Of a DNA stretch of 64,000 bases, positions 10,851-22,665 are shown piece after piece. Source of the DNA: Tenodera sinensis. Taxonomy: Eukaryota; Arthropoda; Insecta; Mantodea; Mantidae. Numbering within the stretch: position 1 is the stretch's first letter; each line of letters opens with the position of its first letter. Below the pieces are notes generated by a model. The model was not told where the DNA came from, searched no databases, and saw nothing but the letters and a program-made list of their open reading frames with translations. Location of the stretch: assembly GCA_030765045.1 (NCBI GenBank), contig CM060962.1, forward strand, positions 144,239,025 to 144,303,024, written 5' to 3'. The translations under genes were made by a program, and so were the position numbers.

Positions 10851-12469
10851 CTGCATGGACTGTACTGCCTTAGTATGAAGAAGTTATGTGAGTAGCATAT
10901 GAAGCTATGACAGCACCAATTCGCATGCTGTCTGCAGTCACCTGGATCGGTACTCGCTTTCAAGCTTTACGTATGCTTCCTCCACGGTGAATTCAGCTGT
11001 ACAAATGGATCACTACTTCCTGTCCTCCGTGAGCGCTTGCAGGCCTCCAGAAAAAAAAAAAAAAAAAAAACATTGTAGCAAAATATGCACTTATGCTCGC
11101 TCCATAGTTTTCAATGTCTTATTTTATAGATAAAATGTCAGGGAATACGTGTGTATTTTTTCTTAAGAACATTAAAAAAAAAAAAACAGTCCAAAATTTG
11201 TGGGTAATAATGATTAGTCAAAAGTTGTTAAAATGGTAGTATTTAACCTTTCCAGTGTACCAAACCTCAACTCTCAACTCTATATGGCCTTAGAGTAACA
11301 AGTGATTTTATATTACGGTGCGCGCAGAAATTGCTTAGTTTCTAATAGCCACAACTAAGCAAATAATTTAAAAATACGGAAATAAAAAACTACGGGTCTC
11401 CTTATTTGATGCCTATTATTCATAAAAAACTTTGAAAGTCGTGTTTTATGGTTTTGCAATTTAACGTGGATTGACCCATTTACGAACAGTAGCCTACTGA
11501 TTCTGGTGAAATTAAAAGGATAGAATGATATACAACTACAATGAGTCATTGTCAGTTGCATTATTGCGGGCTGCTTTGTAGCGGTAAAGCAAGAGTAAGA
11601 GGATTTGTCGTACACAATTATTTTCCATTGTTGTAGGTGTGCTTTCAACTCCCGCGCATTGTTTACTGAAAGAGTTAGGCTTAGTCTTCACATGTTCACA
11701 GCAAGCTGAGCAGATGTTAATTAAAAGTTAAGTATTTTAGATTGATTAAAATCATATAAAGTAAAATGGAAGGAAACTTAAAAGAAAAATAGAGAAAAGG
11801 GGATTAGGGGCATGGTTGGGTGAAAAAGGTATAAAGCTACCCAAAAAAGAGAAAAGGTGCATGAAAAAATGCCTCTTTTGGCAACTAGAAACAAAACTTC
11901 ACACTGTGATATCTTTCCGAAAGGCTTAAATTTACCCTAAGCAAAAAGGTGCGCACCTAAAAATCCTAACCCTGATAATCACTATAGTATTTTCATTTTT
12001 ATAGTATACGCAGCAAAGGAAACTAGTTACTAGTTTTCCATATATCACTTTTACAAATACGATGCAGCACAGGGAAAGTCGGGGAGAAAATGAAACAAAA
12101 CAGAAACTTAGGCAAATAATTTTATAACAGCTGCAACCATTGCTGTGGCGTCGCAAGTCAGTTCTAGAACTTGTGCCGCTCCAGTTGTAAGCCATGTTCG
12201 AATCACTTTTGGGTTAAATTGCTTTGTTGAACCTGCTTCATTTCATACTGAGTGCAGAATTTGTTCGATATCGCCTATTCCAGACCTTTCCAATTCGAGC
12301 ACCCAGCGCTGGGGTGCGCCGGTGTCTTGCGCACGTAGAGGCCACTGCGATCGCACGTGTATGCCAGAGTAACATTCTCATTCTCTCTCTCTCTCTCTCT
12401 CCCTCTCTCCTCAACGCAGAGGTGGTGTTACATAGGATATAGAATATAGAGGAGCAGTTATTATAGCTT
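10851..12469. other. No gene seen; poly-A and TC runs
   Basis: Non-coding, AT-rich. It contains A-runs at about 11051-11070 and 11173-11186 and a (TC)n run at about 12385-12412. A GC-rich block at 12290-12370 carries a CCAGCGCTGGGG palindrome, which may be a hAT terminal region, but I could not establish this. Confidence 0.35.
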
Positions 12470-12973
12470 CTCCTTCGTTAGAAAATGTCCTCTAATTCTT
12501 TATGGGATGATTTATATTTTGTAGTCAACACCGAGGGAAAGCCCAATGCCTAATGTGTCAAACAAATTAAGGATATGGCACTTAGCATGAATTTTTTATG
12601 ACTCCATTTTCAACGCGTCCTGAAAAAGCACCATCAAATTTCCAAACAGAGCTGAAACATCCAAAGTACTACGCAATACTAAAAGACAAGTACTACCACT
12701 ACAACCGTGATTTAATTAAATTTTACAAAGATGTTAATCAACAGGAATTTCCAAAAATACATGCATTTGCCTTAAATTTGTGTCAACGTTCGGTACAACT
12801 TATGCATGCGAACAGATGTTTTCAATTATTAATTTAAATAAAAGTAACATCAGGATGTCCCTGATTGATGCTGCCGCCTTAGAGGCGGTACTGCGAATTT
12901 CTACTACAAAAGCAATTGTACCGAATATTGCTAAATTAGTTGCTGCAAAGTATAAAAATTGGCCTAAATGGTA
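12470..12973 (+). pseudogene. Internally deleted hAT transposase (GTF2IRD2-like)
   Basis: The left part (about 12485-12560) reads as a broken finger-type N-terminus (SLWDDLYFVVNTEGKP, then CLMCQTN in another frame). It jumps directly to the C-terminal region at 12598: KHPKYYAILKDKYY, IKFYKDVNQQEFPKI, then after a frameshift near 12785 FGTTYACEQMFSIINLNKSN and AALEAVLRIST. The last two blocks are the hAT dimerisation signature in the family related to vertebrate GTF2IRD2-like genes. The RNase-H-like catalytic domain is missing. The stop is at 12972-12974. Confidence 0.75.
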
Positions 12974-13114
12974 AATGTACCAACACAAGGGTAAGCAAAA
13001 TATATGTAGAGTCTAACTGGTGTGTTTGTGTGTTCAGAAAATTGTCAATATTTGTTTTGGTAAGCTGCACGATAACTTGACGACTTGTCCCATGCAACAT
13101 TCGCCCCCCTGCAG

Positions 13115-13324
13115 GTACTTGGAATGCCGCTACCACAATACCTTCTTGTTGTCTCTCCCAATTTGCCTTCGTCCGTCTCTCCGGTGCCTAGCGCAGCACC
13201 GGTGCTACTGCCGGTGCCGGGCGGGGTCCTGCCGACACCTCAGTTGGAAAGACCACACCTATTAAGTTTAAACGCCAAGGACGCCATAAACACACAACAA
13301 AAAGGGGGAGGAGAAATTGATTAG
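13115..13324 (+). CDS. Candidate host exon, Pro/Val/Leu-rich, function unknown
   Basis: A strong splice-acceptor-like sequence (CGCCCCCCTGCAG, ending 13114) precedes a GC-rich open stretch of 69 codons to a stop at 13322-13324. The peptide begins VLGMPLPQYLLVVSPNLPS, includes PVLLPVPGGVLPTPQLE and ends in a GGGEID tail. Composition and GC content differ sharply from the AT-rich repeats on both sides. No domain is recognised. It could be a terminal exon of a host gene, a captured fragment, or part of an unknown repeat. Confidence 0.35.
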   Translation, partial: VLGMPLPQYLLVVSPNLPSSVSPVPSAAPVLLPVPGGVLPTPQLERPHLLSLNAKDAINTQQKGGGEID

Positions 13325-13989
13325 TCAAACAAAACTAATACCTGCTTCAAAAAGTTTTGTTCAGGAATACTTCCCCCAGGCTGAATCCTTTAAAATCGTT
13401 TTCTATTTCAGGTTTCAATAGCGCCATGTTTGGAATTCCAAAGCACACTTTTTTCTCCCCGACGGTGTAATGTAAATTATGTTGCCATTGTTTTGCTTTC
13501 ACTGAAAACTGACGCCTCCAAACAAACTTTCCCCAAGATGTTGCATATTTATGCGACCCCTGCTGTTGTCACCCTGTTGGGAAGGGAGCGAGGTTTGCCA
13601 TTTCCGCAGCCCATCCATCAGATGCTGTCTCCAGCAGGAACTGCCCAAACTCGCTAGTTTTTGGAAGCAGGTTCGCTAGCCAATCAGACTTTTACCAGTT
13701 ATGATTGAACTGTTACCTACGGCAAAGTTTTAACGATTTATCCATTGCACATTAACTCGCACTTCGCTCTTTACACAGTCGTTTGTTCCCAATACGGTAC
13801 TCGATTCCCATCTAGTTATAAATTATTGTTTCAGAGACAATATTTCTCATTAGATCCTTGCAGTCTATTGAAACTGGATTTTCCACATTATTCTGAGGCT
13901 ATAAACTAATTATATTACTGCGTATCATTACTATTCATTGAGGTAACATGATATTTATTTGATTTCAATGACATGCGTTCCTCTATTCC
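13325..13989. other. No gene recognised
   Basis: Non-repetitive-looking sequence between the candidate exon and a hAT-like end. A 75-codon open frame at 13430-13657 has no recognisable features and I do not call it a gene. Confidence 0.3.
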
Positions 13990-14075
13990 CAGCGTGTCCA
14001 AACTTGTTTTTGGAAAAGGGCCACTGTCGCTAAGATGAATTGGTTTGCGGGCCGCATGATATCGGGCGCTAATTC
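13990..14075 (+). mobile_element. Solo hAT-like terminal sequence
   Basis: The segment begins CAGCGTGTCCAAACTTG and continues GGGCCACTGTCGCTAAGATG, then GGTTTGCGGGCCGCA. It matches the segment at 25967-26048 for about 80 bp. The CAGGNGTGTCCAAAC...GGGCC...GCGGGCC layout is typical of one group of hAT termini. No matching inverted end was found nearby, so it is a fragment. Confidence 0.55.
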
Positions 14076-14095
14076 GTCGATACGGCGAGCTACAC

Positions 14096-14890
14096 TCTGT
14101 CACAAGCTTAATTTTGCAAACTGCAATTTTTTTCCCAGAACATACATATCAGCAACACTCTCAGTGCGTTCTTTAACCAACTCGCTATCTGAAAATGGTT
14201 TGGATTTTTTTTTTTTTGCAATAATTTCCGCTACTGCGTAATTTTCCTTTACCAGAGAATCAGTTTGAAGTTACACATTCTTAAAAATTAACTGCTGCCC
14301 CCGAAGTTTAATTTTAAGTTCGGATACCTACGAAATTGACCCTCAAATTTATCATATGAAGATGCATGTTTGGTGCTGTAACGTCGCTTTACGTTATGTT
14401 CCTTAAACACTGAAATTGTAGGTTAAACTGTAAATTAACCACATTGCTTTCTTGTTTACTTCAGTAAAAATTACTGATTTGTCCACTTTATTTGAAATGA
14501 TCTACCTTCGTCTGAGACTTTTCCTTTTTGCCGCTATACTTTGAAGCCACCACTTATAAAAATAACCTCTCACTAGCACTGACACTACAACGTGAGCAAA
14601 CAACTGAAAACTAATTTGAAAGTTCTACAAAATGTAACGATAGCAAAATATTCCAGCATTCCAGCATTCGAGAACAGGTCGTGCAGGTTCTCCTGTACGG
14701 TATGTTTATTTGCACAGCACTTAGACGCTAATGCGACTTTATCCTTGCGGTATTAAAGGTGTCCTTGTATATTCAAGCTTTTGTGTCTTGGGCAATGGTT
14801 TCTTCCTGTATACCTAATTTTGGATACAGGAAGGGGGCAGGAATGGGTGTTGGGGTAAGTATGTGTTAGAAGATGGGAGTGGCATTACCA
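14096..14890. other. No gene seen
   Basis: AT-rich with no coding content recognised. The part from about 14680 to 14890 may be 3' untranslated sequence of the Jockey fragment that follows on the minus strand. Confidence 0.3.
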
Positions 14891-15486
14891 TTATCCAAGG
14901 GCGTCCTTGGGTAGGCGGTAACTTTTCCTTCCACGAGGTGCTCTGTGGTCGTATTGACCTAATGCCCGTATCAGCTGATTGGTGCGGGAGTTAAGTTTGG
15001 AGTGCATGGTTAGGGATCGCTCCCTTACCAAGTCCATCATGTAGTCCGGAGTGGTTGTGAAGGATGTAAGACGGGAATCTACGGCCGGTATCATATATAG
15101 TTCTTAACGCCCTATTCTGCACTGTCTGCAGTTTGCGTATGCTAGAAGGTGCCGCTGATCGCCAGCCTTCGCAGCCGTATAAGATCAATGGCGGAATGAT
15201 TGCCCGGTAAATGCGTAGTTTTAGGTGATTGGGCATGGTGGATCGGAGGATAGGGTAGAGCTGTCTGAACGCAGCGTGACCAAGTTTGGCCTTTGTGCGG
15301 ACGTGTGGGGCCTATGTTAGCCCGCGGTCGAGGAGATTTATTAGAGAAGTATTGGCCTGGTGCCGGTACAGTGGGTCCAGCTTACAGGCTATATTTAACA
15401 TTTTTTTACAGTTGACTTTGTTCATATTTACACTTTTTTCGGTATATACAAAAACCCATACGGTGACCGTCTGTAGGTCACCGAGA
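14891..15486 (-). pseudogene. Jockey-type LINE fragment, C-terminus of ORF2
   Basis: Read from 15486 to 14891 on the minus strand. The blocks are LDPLYRHQANTSLINLL, then TKAKLGHAAFRQLYPIL, then KLRIYRAIIPPLILYGCEGW and KLQTVQNRALRTIYD. After a frameshift near 15094 comes MIPAVDSRLTSFTTTPDYM, ending at a stop at 14891. These are the post-RT C-terminal blocks of Jockey/BEL-neighbour LINE ORF2 proteins, in which the palm is followed by an LYGCE.W and LQ..QN..LR motif. It differs from the longer element at 16.9-21.4 kb, so it is a separate, older insertion. The 1.3-kb (ACAT)n array abuts its upstream side. Confidence 0.75.
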
Positions 15487-15606
15487 ATAGTTTTCTTTTG
15501 TCTTTTTTGAGTTCTGTTTCGTCTTTGTGTTATATATACATATGTACATATTTACAAATTATTTACAGACACATACACGCACGCATTCACCCACGCACAC
15601 ACTCAC

Positions 15607-16938
15607 ACATACATACATACATACATACATACATACATACATACATACATACATACATACATACATACATACATACATACATACATACATACATACATAC
15701 ATACATACATACATACATACATACATACATACATACATACATACATACATACATACATACATACATACATACATACATACATACATACATACATACATAC
15801 ATACATACATACATACATACATACATACATACATACATACATACATACATACATACATACATACATACATACATACATACATACATACATACATACATAC
15901 ATACATACATACATACATACATACATACATACATACATACATACATACATACATACATACATACATACATACATACATACATACATACATACATACATAC
16001 ATACATACATACATACATACATACATACATACATACATACATACATACATACATACATACATACATACATACATACATACATACATACATACATACATAC
16101 ATACATACATACATACATACATACATACATACATACATACATACATACATACATACATACATACATACATACATACATACATACATACATACATACATAC
16201 ATACATACATACATACATACATACATACATACATACATACATACATACATACATACATACATACATACATACATACATACATACATACATACATACATAC
16301 ATACATACATACATACATACATACATACATACATACATACATACATACATACATACATACATACATACATACATACATACATACATACATACATACATAC
16401 ATACATACATACATACATACATACATACATACATACATACATACATACATACATACATACATACATACATACATACATACATACATACATACATACATAC
16501 ATACATACATACATACATACATACATACATACATACATACATACATACATACATACATACATACATACATACATACATACATACATACATACATACATAC
16601 ATACATACATACATACATACATACATACATACATACATACATACATACATACATACATACATACATACATACATACATACATACATACATACATACATAC
16701 ATACATACATACATACATACATACATACATACATACATACATACATACATACATACATACATACATACATACATACATACATACATACATACATACATAC
16801 ATACATACATACATACATACATACATACATACATACATACATACATACATACATACATACATACATACATACATACATACATACATACATACATACATAC
16901 ATACATACATACATACATACATACATACATACATACAT
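15607..16938. repeat. Giant perfect (ACAT)n microsatellite, about 332 units
   Basis: About 1,331 bp of uninterrupted ACAT repeat with no visible variant unit. It is bordered on the left by a mixed CACA/CATA transition (15570-15606) and on the right by the 3' end of a Jockey element. A 4-base repeat of this sequence has no stop codon in any frame, so long open frames coding YIHT or MYVC strings occur on both strands. These are not genes. Confidence 0.98.
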
Positions 16939-17119
16939 CTTCATTGGGCACACCAGAGATATGCGTCCCAGCGCACTGCACTATTTACACCTCGTATATA
17001 CACTGTCCCACGGTGGCAGCTCCTGAATGTTTTCCGAGGCGAGGGCCTCTGCCGGAACATGTATGTGGCCTAGGAACGAGGCTGCGTGGACGCGCATTAG
17101 TCGGCGAGCCGAACCGCTT
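16939..17119 (-). other. 3' untranslated region of the Jockey element
   Basis: Between the ORF2 stop at 17120 and the microsatellite at 16938 lies about 180 bp of GC-rich sequence. In the element's sense it runs straight into (TATG)n. Either the element inserted at an existing array or its tail seeded the array. Confidence 0.5.
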
Positions 17120-19801
17120 CTAGAACATTTTGATCCTATTATGCTTGCGGTGCTTCGGCTCGCCTTTGCCGATGTTGGCGATCACGTCATTCTCGTGGTT
17201 TCTAATGCGCGTCCATGCCGCCATTGCTCGTTTTTCTATTGCCTCCGGGACGAACGGGATCCGGGTTTCGAGGTGAAGAGTTTGGTTAGTGGTGAGGAGT
17301 AGAGCAGAGAGGATTCTTCTGAGGGAGAGGTTTTGGAGGGTTTGGAGTTGTTTGAGGGCGGTTTTGGAGGCATTGGCCCAGGCCACACATGCATACAGGA
17401 CCACCGAGAGAATAAATGACCTATATAGTATCAGTTTTGACTTCAGTCGCAACTGTTTACTACGGAAGATGGGGGCGCACAACTTTAGCCGCTGTCTGCC
17501 TTTATTGGCGCTATTTTTTATGTGGGTGGACTAACACATTGTGCGGTCCATGGTGACACCTAAGTATTTAACCTGCTGACGGCAGTGCAATATTTGACCA
17601 CCGACCGCTAGGTCCATTGCCAAAGTGTGATGCCGCTTAGAGAAGTGAATCAGCTGGCATTTGTCGGGATTAATTTTGATTTTCCAGTCATGTTGCCATG
17701 AGAGGAAGTTGTTTACATAACGTTGCATTTCTGCCAGACCGAAACGTGGATTTCTATGGTGGTTGTATATTGCAGTGTCGTCAGCATACATGGCGACCTT
17801 GCATCTGGCGTCCACTGGGAAATCATTAGTAAATAATATGTACAGAAAAGGGGACATTATTGCCCCTTGTGGGACGCCAACCCGCATCACTCTCTCCCGT
17901 GAAGAGGAGCGGCCCACTTGGACGTAAAACTGCCACTTTTCTAGGAAATTGTGCAGCAAGTATAGGTAATTTTGAAGAGCCGGGAAATTGTGGTACAATT
18001 TGTAAATGAGGCCATTGTGCCAGCACCGGTCAAATGCGGCTTCTACGTCCAGAAATAGCGTCAACGTTGAAGCCCCATTGTTAAATTGCTCTGTTACGTC
18101 ATCAGTTAATCTGAGGAGTTGCAGTTCAGTGGAATGTCCTTTTCTAAAGCCAAACTGTGAATTTGAGAGTTCATGTGTTGCCGAGACTTGTTTTTGTAAT
18201 CGAGAAAGGATACATTTTTCGAGCAATTTACCAATAGTAGACAAGAGATTAATGGGGCGGTAGTTTTGCGGTTGTCTGGTGCTTTTCCTTTGCTTTGGGA
18301 GCATGATAACCTTGGCTCGTTTCCAAGTAGAGGGGAAATAGCCTTGCTGCAAACAGGCGTTAAATATCTTTGTTAGTTGCACCAGAGCTTTTCTCGGAAG
18401 ATGCTTAAGTTCCTCATTAGTCACTTTGTCTGGGCCGGCAGCTTTCCCATTAGGCAATTTCCTAATGAGCTTGAAAACTTCCTGCGGTGTTATGATGGGT
18501 AGTTGTTGCTCTTGCTTCTGCGCCACCCAGGTTTGTACCCATGTCTGTACCTCCCGTTCTATTTCACGGTTGGTCACTGGGTTTTCGGTGAATCTGTCTT
18601 GGAGACAGTCAGCGAAGGCCTCGGCTTTCTTCTCTTCGGAGAAGTGCAAGCCGCTTTGACTGCGCAAGCGCCTCAGTTGCGGAGTTGACGCTCGTGGAAA
18701 CTTTGAAAGCCTTAAGTAATTTCCACAAAGAAGAGTCCGAATGGGTGGTACTCAGCATTTTGTTTTCCCACTGTTCAGTTTTGTTGATTTTAATTTGTTG
18801 CCGAATGACGTTGCGTATCCATTTTGCTAGCACTTTATATTCAGGCTGACGGGTGTGTCGCCACAGTTTTGTCAAGCGTCGTCTCCGCGCAATGAGTTGC
18901 TCTACCTCGGGGTACGTGCAAAAACCGGGTGGTCTTGTGGTGTATGTGGTAGCAGTTCTCTTGGATGTGTGTAGCGAGGCAGTAAAGTTTTCAATGGCGA
19001 CATCTATATCTGCCTCGCTATAGTATGACAATCTGGGTTGCGCCATCCCGTGCATTTCCAAGGTAAACTTATTCCAGTCGGTCTCAGCCCTCCTTCGAGG
19101 GCCAGAGGCACCCGCTGAAATACCACCCTGTATGTCGACATGCACAGGAAGATGGTCAGAGTCCAGGCTGTGATACACAGTAAAGTTATTTAACAGTGTC
19201 GCATTTTTTGTTAGTACGATGTCCAAAATCTCAGGGTCAAAGTGCCCTGATCGATGCCAAAAGGTGGGTTCTGGGGGAAGATGTACCTCAATGTCGTCAT
19301 TATCAGTTATAAGTTCAACCAGGAGATTTCCCGCCGCGTTTGCCCGGCGTGAAGACCACCAGGGGTGCCGGGCATTGAAATCTCCTGCAATTATAACATG
19401 CTCCTCTAAAGCGAGGATTTGTTCGAGGTGCGTATAAAGTCTGGGGAGTTGGGGGGCCGATAAAGTGCTACCAGCATCACCGTTTGACTATTTACACGTG
19501 TTTTGAGAGCTGTGCACTCTAACGCTGCCATTGCAGGTAGCGTAACAGAAGCATGAGCAATATTATTTCTAAGCAAAATAGCAGTCCCTCCCCCTCATCT
19601 GCCAATTCTGTCGTTTCGAAAGATTTGATATCCCTGAAGCTTAAACATGTGCTCGTGTTTTAATTTCGTTTCGCAGATGAATGCGACGTCAATTTCGTTA
19701 CACCGTAGGTTGTTTTCAAGTTCGTGTTGCTTCCTGTGGATGCCATCTGCATTCCATAGGGGTGCGCGGGTTAAAGTTGTGCCTCCCCTTACTTGGGCCA
19801 T
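17120..19801 (-). pseudogene. Jockey-type LINE ORF2: endonuclease and reverse transcriptase
   Basis: ORF2 starts with ATG at 19801-19799, directly after the ORF1 stop (TAA-ATG junction). N-terminal AP-endonuclease blocks are visible: IDVAFICETKLKHEH, later IIAGDFNARHPWWSS and LDSDHLPVHVDI, with the catalytic E, D/N and SDHLP residues. The reverse transcriptase follows: KAAGPDKVTNEELKHLP, FGFRKGHSTELQLLRL, LTLFLDVEAAFDRCWHNGL, GVPQGAIMSPFLYILFTND and the catalytic AMYADDTAIY. The C-terminal region ends at 17120. Total length is about 890 codons, normal for Jockey. Damage is light: an in-frame TGA near 19597, a frameshift in a C-run near 19455, another frame change near 18650 and a TAG near 17533. 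There is no RNase H domain, as expected for Jockey. The copy is recent but not functional. Confidence 0.9.
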
Positions 19802-21409
19802 TTATTCTAAAAGGGTTGAGAGGAGACATATGATGGTCTCTATTTTCTCCCAAGTGCTGCTGCAGCTCTTGAATTTGGCCAGAAAAGGCTGCGCCTTCAT
19901 CATCAGTGATGGCAAATTTAGATCTTTGAACAGGTTTAACATGTCTTTTATCCCACTCAAATCACCAGTGGGCGTCTGTTGGGGTAGTGGAGGGGGACCA
20001 TTCTGTGGTGGCACTGGTGCATTTTGCCCTCCGGTAACTCCCGCAAAGGAGGTGCCTGTTTGAACCAGGGCCGGGTGTCTGATGGGTCTTGGCCCTGGCT
20101 GAGCACTGGGAGAGCTCCTGGCTATGGATGCCAGTTGGCGGCGGTGACGTTCGTTACGAAACGTCTCACACCCCCTGTAGCTGGCAGGATGCGTTTCCCC
20201 ACAATTTGCACAGTGGGGTACAACGCCCTGCTTGGCCTTTTTTGGACAATCAGCCAGACGGTGGAGGTCACCGTAAAGGACACACCGGGAGGTCATGTTG
20301 CAGTTCCTAAAAGTGTGCCCCAACTGCTGACAGTTGTAGCATTGGGTTATATTTTGATTTGCTTTCAGGACCTCCACGGTGACCATCATATGGCATACCT
20401 CTCGTTCCTGTAGTAGTTTTTGGTTTGTGGTGGTCCTGTCAAGACTTACCTGAAAGTTTGGCAGAGGCCTGCCACGTGATGTCATTTGTCGTACATGGAC
20501 GCCGGTGTAGCCTTTTTGGACCAGGTCCTCTTTCACGTAGTCTTCCTCTAGGTCAGCTGGTAGACGTTTGACTACGTAGCGAAGAGGCTGGTCCCCACGT
20601 GGAGTAAAGCTGCAGTTTTCTACCCCGGCGTCTTTCAGGAGCTGCATTGTCGGTATTGAGTCTTGCTTCCGTTGGAGAAAGAGGTTAAGGCAATCTTTAG
20701 TTGTCTGCAGTTTGTATGTGCCGGCAGGGAGGGAGTCACGCAGGATGCGGAGGACCTTTACCGTTTGTCGGACGTCAGGGACTATTATTCGAGGTGGTTT
20801 CTGGTGGTCTGTTGTGTTGGATGTGCCTGGGGCGGGGGTGGGAGTGGGTGTGGTGGTCGAGGTGGTACGTCTCTTCTGTGCTTGAGTGGGGGCTTTGGTG
20901 GGGGGTAGTTTAGGGAAGGTGTCTGTGGAAGTGGAGGCTATTGCGGGTTGTGGTTCCTCTGACGTCTCGTCGTCGGATTCTGCCTCGTTGTCTGCCCTTA
21001 GCGGCGCGTAGGTGTTCCTCGTGGTGAGGGGATGTGGTGGCGTTTTCTGTTTTGACACTCGTTTTTGGCGCTGCTGGCCGGGACGTTCACTGTCGGAATC
21101 GCTTTCCCGGCCGCTTCCTCTGTTTCTTATGGTAACGGTTTGCCACCCCTCACTGAGGATGACTAATCGCCTCTTTTTGAGGGCATGTTCTTTGTAGCAG
21201 AACCCGAGGTCCTGCGCGAGTTTTGCGAAGTGCTGGGACTCCCCATCCATATTCGCCAGCACATTCTGGTAATAGATGATCTCTCCTTTAAGGTCGTCTA
21301 CTTCTTTTTGTAGTGTCTCTACTTCTAGTGCCTTAAGCTCTTCCTCAGTCATCTGGGTTGTCCTGGTGCGTTGGTCCTTGGTTCGTCGGTAGTTGACGGC
21401 TGTATTCAA
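19802..21409 (-). CDS. Jockey-type LINE ORF1 nucleic-acid-binding protein
   Basis: An intact 535-codon frame from ATG at 21409 to TAA at 19802. Residues about 20-60 (EEELKALEVETLQKEV onwards) look like a coiled coil. The middle is Ser/Thr/Pro-rich and low complexity. A domain starting near residue 225 is probably an RNA-recognition-like fold. C-terminal zinc knuckles follow: CYNCQQLGHTFRNC is a full CX2CX4HX4C; CVLYGDLHRLADC has lost its second cysteine; CANCGETHPASYRGC is a third knuckle. In this family ORF1p binds element RNA and forms the retrotransposition particle. Its stop codon touches the ORF2 start, suggesting reinitiation for ORF2 translation. ORF1 is open while ORF2 is broken. Confidence 0.88.
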   Translation of the reverse strand: MNTAVNYRRTKDQRTRTTQMTEEELKALEVETLQKEVDDLKGEIIYYQNVLANMDGESQHFAKLAQDLGFCYKEHALKKRRLVILSEGWQTVTIRNRGSGRESDSDSERPGQQRQKRVSKQKTPPHPLTTRNTYAPLRADNEAESDDETSEEPQPAIASTSTDTFPKLPPTKAPTQAQKRRTTSTTTPTPTPAPGTSNTTDHQKPPRIIVPDVRQTVKVLRILRDSLPAGTYKLQTTKDCLNLFLQRKQDSIPTMQLLKDAGVENCSFTPRGDQPLRYVVKRLPADLEEDYVKEDLVQKGYTGVHVRQMTSRGRPLPNFQVSLDRTTTNQKLLQEREVCHMMVTVEVLKANQNITQCYNCQQLGHTFRNCNMTSRCVLYGDLHRLADCPKKAKQGVVPHCANCGETHPASYRGCETFRNERHRRQLASIARSSPSAQPGPRPIRHPALVQTGTSFAGVTGGQNAPVPPQNGPPPLPQQTPTGDLSGIKDMLNLFKDLNLPSLMMKAQPFLAKFKSCSSTWEKIETIICLLSTLLE

Positions 21410-21904
21410 TGGGGCTGCGGGGGGCGGGGTGAGTGCGGTGGCAGTCGCGGCTGTAGAGTTTATAAATATAGCTGCCTGCGCAGCCAGCAGGTCAAGATGG
21501 GCTGTGCTGGATGCTATCTCTCGTCTCGCTCCACTCTCGGCGGGGAGGCAGACGCCATTCCCCTTCTTGTTCCCGCTCCCAGTCGCAAGTGCTTCTGGGA
21601 GCTACACTTGGCGTGGGTACGCTAGGTTTCCCGCGCTTTTTGCACACAATCACTACACTAACACTATTTACACTATAACTAAACGTGGAATTATTTACAC
21701 AAGGAGGGAGTATTATATACACTCATTTTCACCACTCGTTAGTTATTTCACTTTGCACACAATATCCGTCCGGGTGTACACGTACAAAACCAGGGGAAAA
21801 TATCCGTCCAGGTATACACGGACTGGGGGAAAGATTGGGGAAAATATTTACACTTGCACTAAATTGCGGCAGTTGCAATATGATACTCCCATCCGGGAGT
21901 ACAT
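21410..21904 (-). other. 5' untranslated region of the Jockey element
   Basis: In the minus-strand sense this precedes ORF1. It is GC-rich near the start codon and becomes AT-rich outward, with repeated TATCCGTCC-type and ATTTACAC-type words. It stops where the Penelope-like left arm begins (about 21905). The exact element boundary is not determined. Confidence 0.5.
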
Positions 21905-22645
21905 GATGCGTCGACTGTCTGTGGGGCTCCATTTATACCATGCGCAATGTGCGCTGATTGGCCCAGGGCCTCCAGAGGCGTGGTGGCTGGTGGAGGGGGT
22001 TCTATCTCTCTTATGCTGCTGGTCTCTTCTGATTGGCTTACCTTGCTATCCTGCTTCTTATGATGTTCTATGACCGGATGCCAGTTGCTGTTTAATCTTA
22101 GGCCTCCTCCTTCTTATTAAAGTTGTTAGGGTGCCTCTCGCTGTAGTCGGGCATGGTAATGTATGGTAGATGCAAGGATGCGCGTATCCTGGAACTTAAT
22201 ACTGTGTTCACCGACTGCATTAATGGCATGTTCAGCGACCGCAGACTTATCACTTTGGCCCAGGCGGCAGCTTCTTTTGTGTTCCGTGAGTCGGGTCTTA
22301 ACACTGCGCTGAGTAGTTCCAATGTAAACGAAGCCACAACCACAAGGAATACTGTATACTGCAGCCGATGACAAAGCTTCTCGGGGATCCTTGGGTGATC
22401 GTAGTAAACTGCTTAACTGTCTGGTGGGTTTAAAGGTCGTCTTGACGTTATGTCGCTGTAATATGCGATCAATTCGGTCGGTGACATTTTTTAAGTATGG
22501 TAGGAACACAATGCCCTTACTTTTGGGCTGATCTGGATTCCGGATGACAGGTTGAGTCTTAGGAGGCCGGCAAGCTCATCTTACTTCTTGGATTGAATAG
22601 CCATTGGAAAGTAATGCTTGTTCTAAGTGGCCAAGTTCTTGTTTT
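21905..22645 (-). pseudogene. Penelope-like element 3' part with GIY-YIG endonuclease, left arm
   Basis: On the minus strand the frame at 22509-22126 gives FLPYLKNVTDRIDRILQRHN, then the GIY-YIG endonuclease core: VYSIPCGCGFVYIGTTQRSV with R and EH residues downstream (KTRLTEHKRSC). Upstream linker coding (FLKQELGHLEQALLSNGY) extends to about 22645. The C-terminal tail shifts frame at about 22135 (the LQREAP stop), and the copy to the right has the same shift. Penelope-like elements encode an RT-endonuclease; here the RT is absent. This fragment is head to head with the copy at 22666-23400. Confidence 0.88.
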
Positions 22646-22665
22646 AAGAAGTGCGGCTCACAGGA

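Noticed and set aside
15498..17123. Open frames of 443-541 codons coding YIHT or MYVC repeats on both strands
   Set aside because: ACAT repeats contain no stop codon in any frame, so these frames are forced by the microsatellite. Their non-repeat ends are short and unrelated to any protein.
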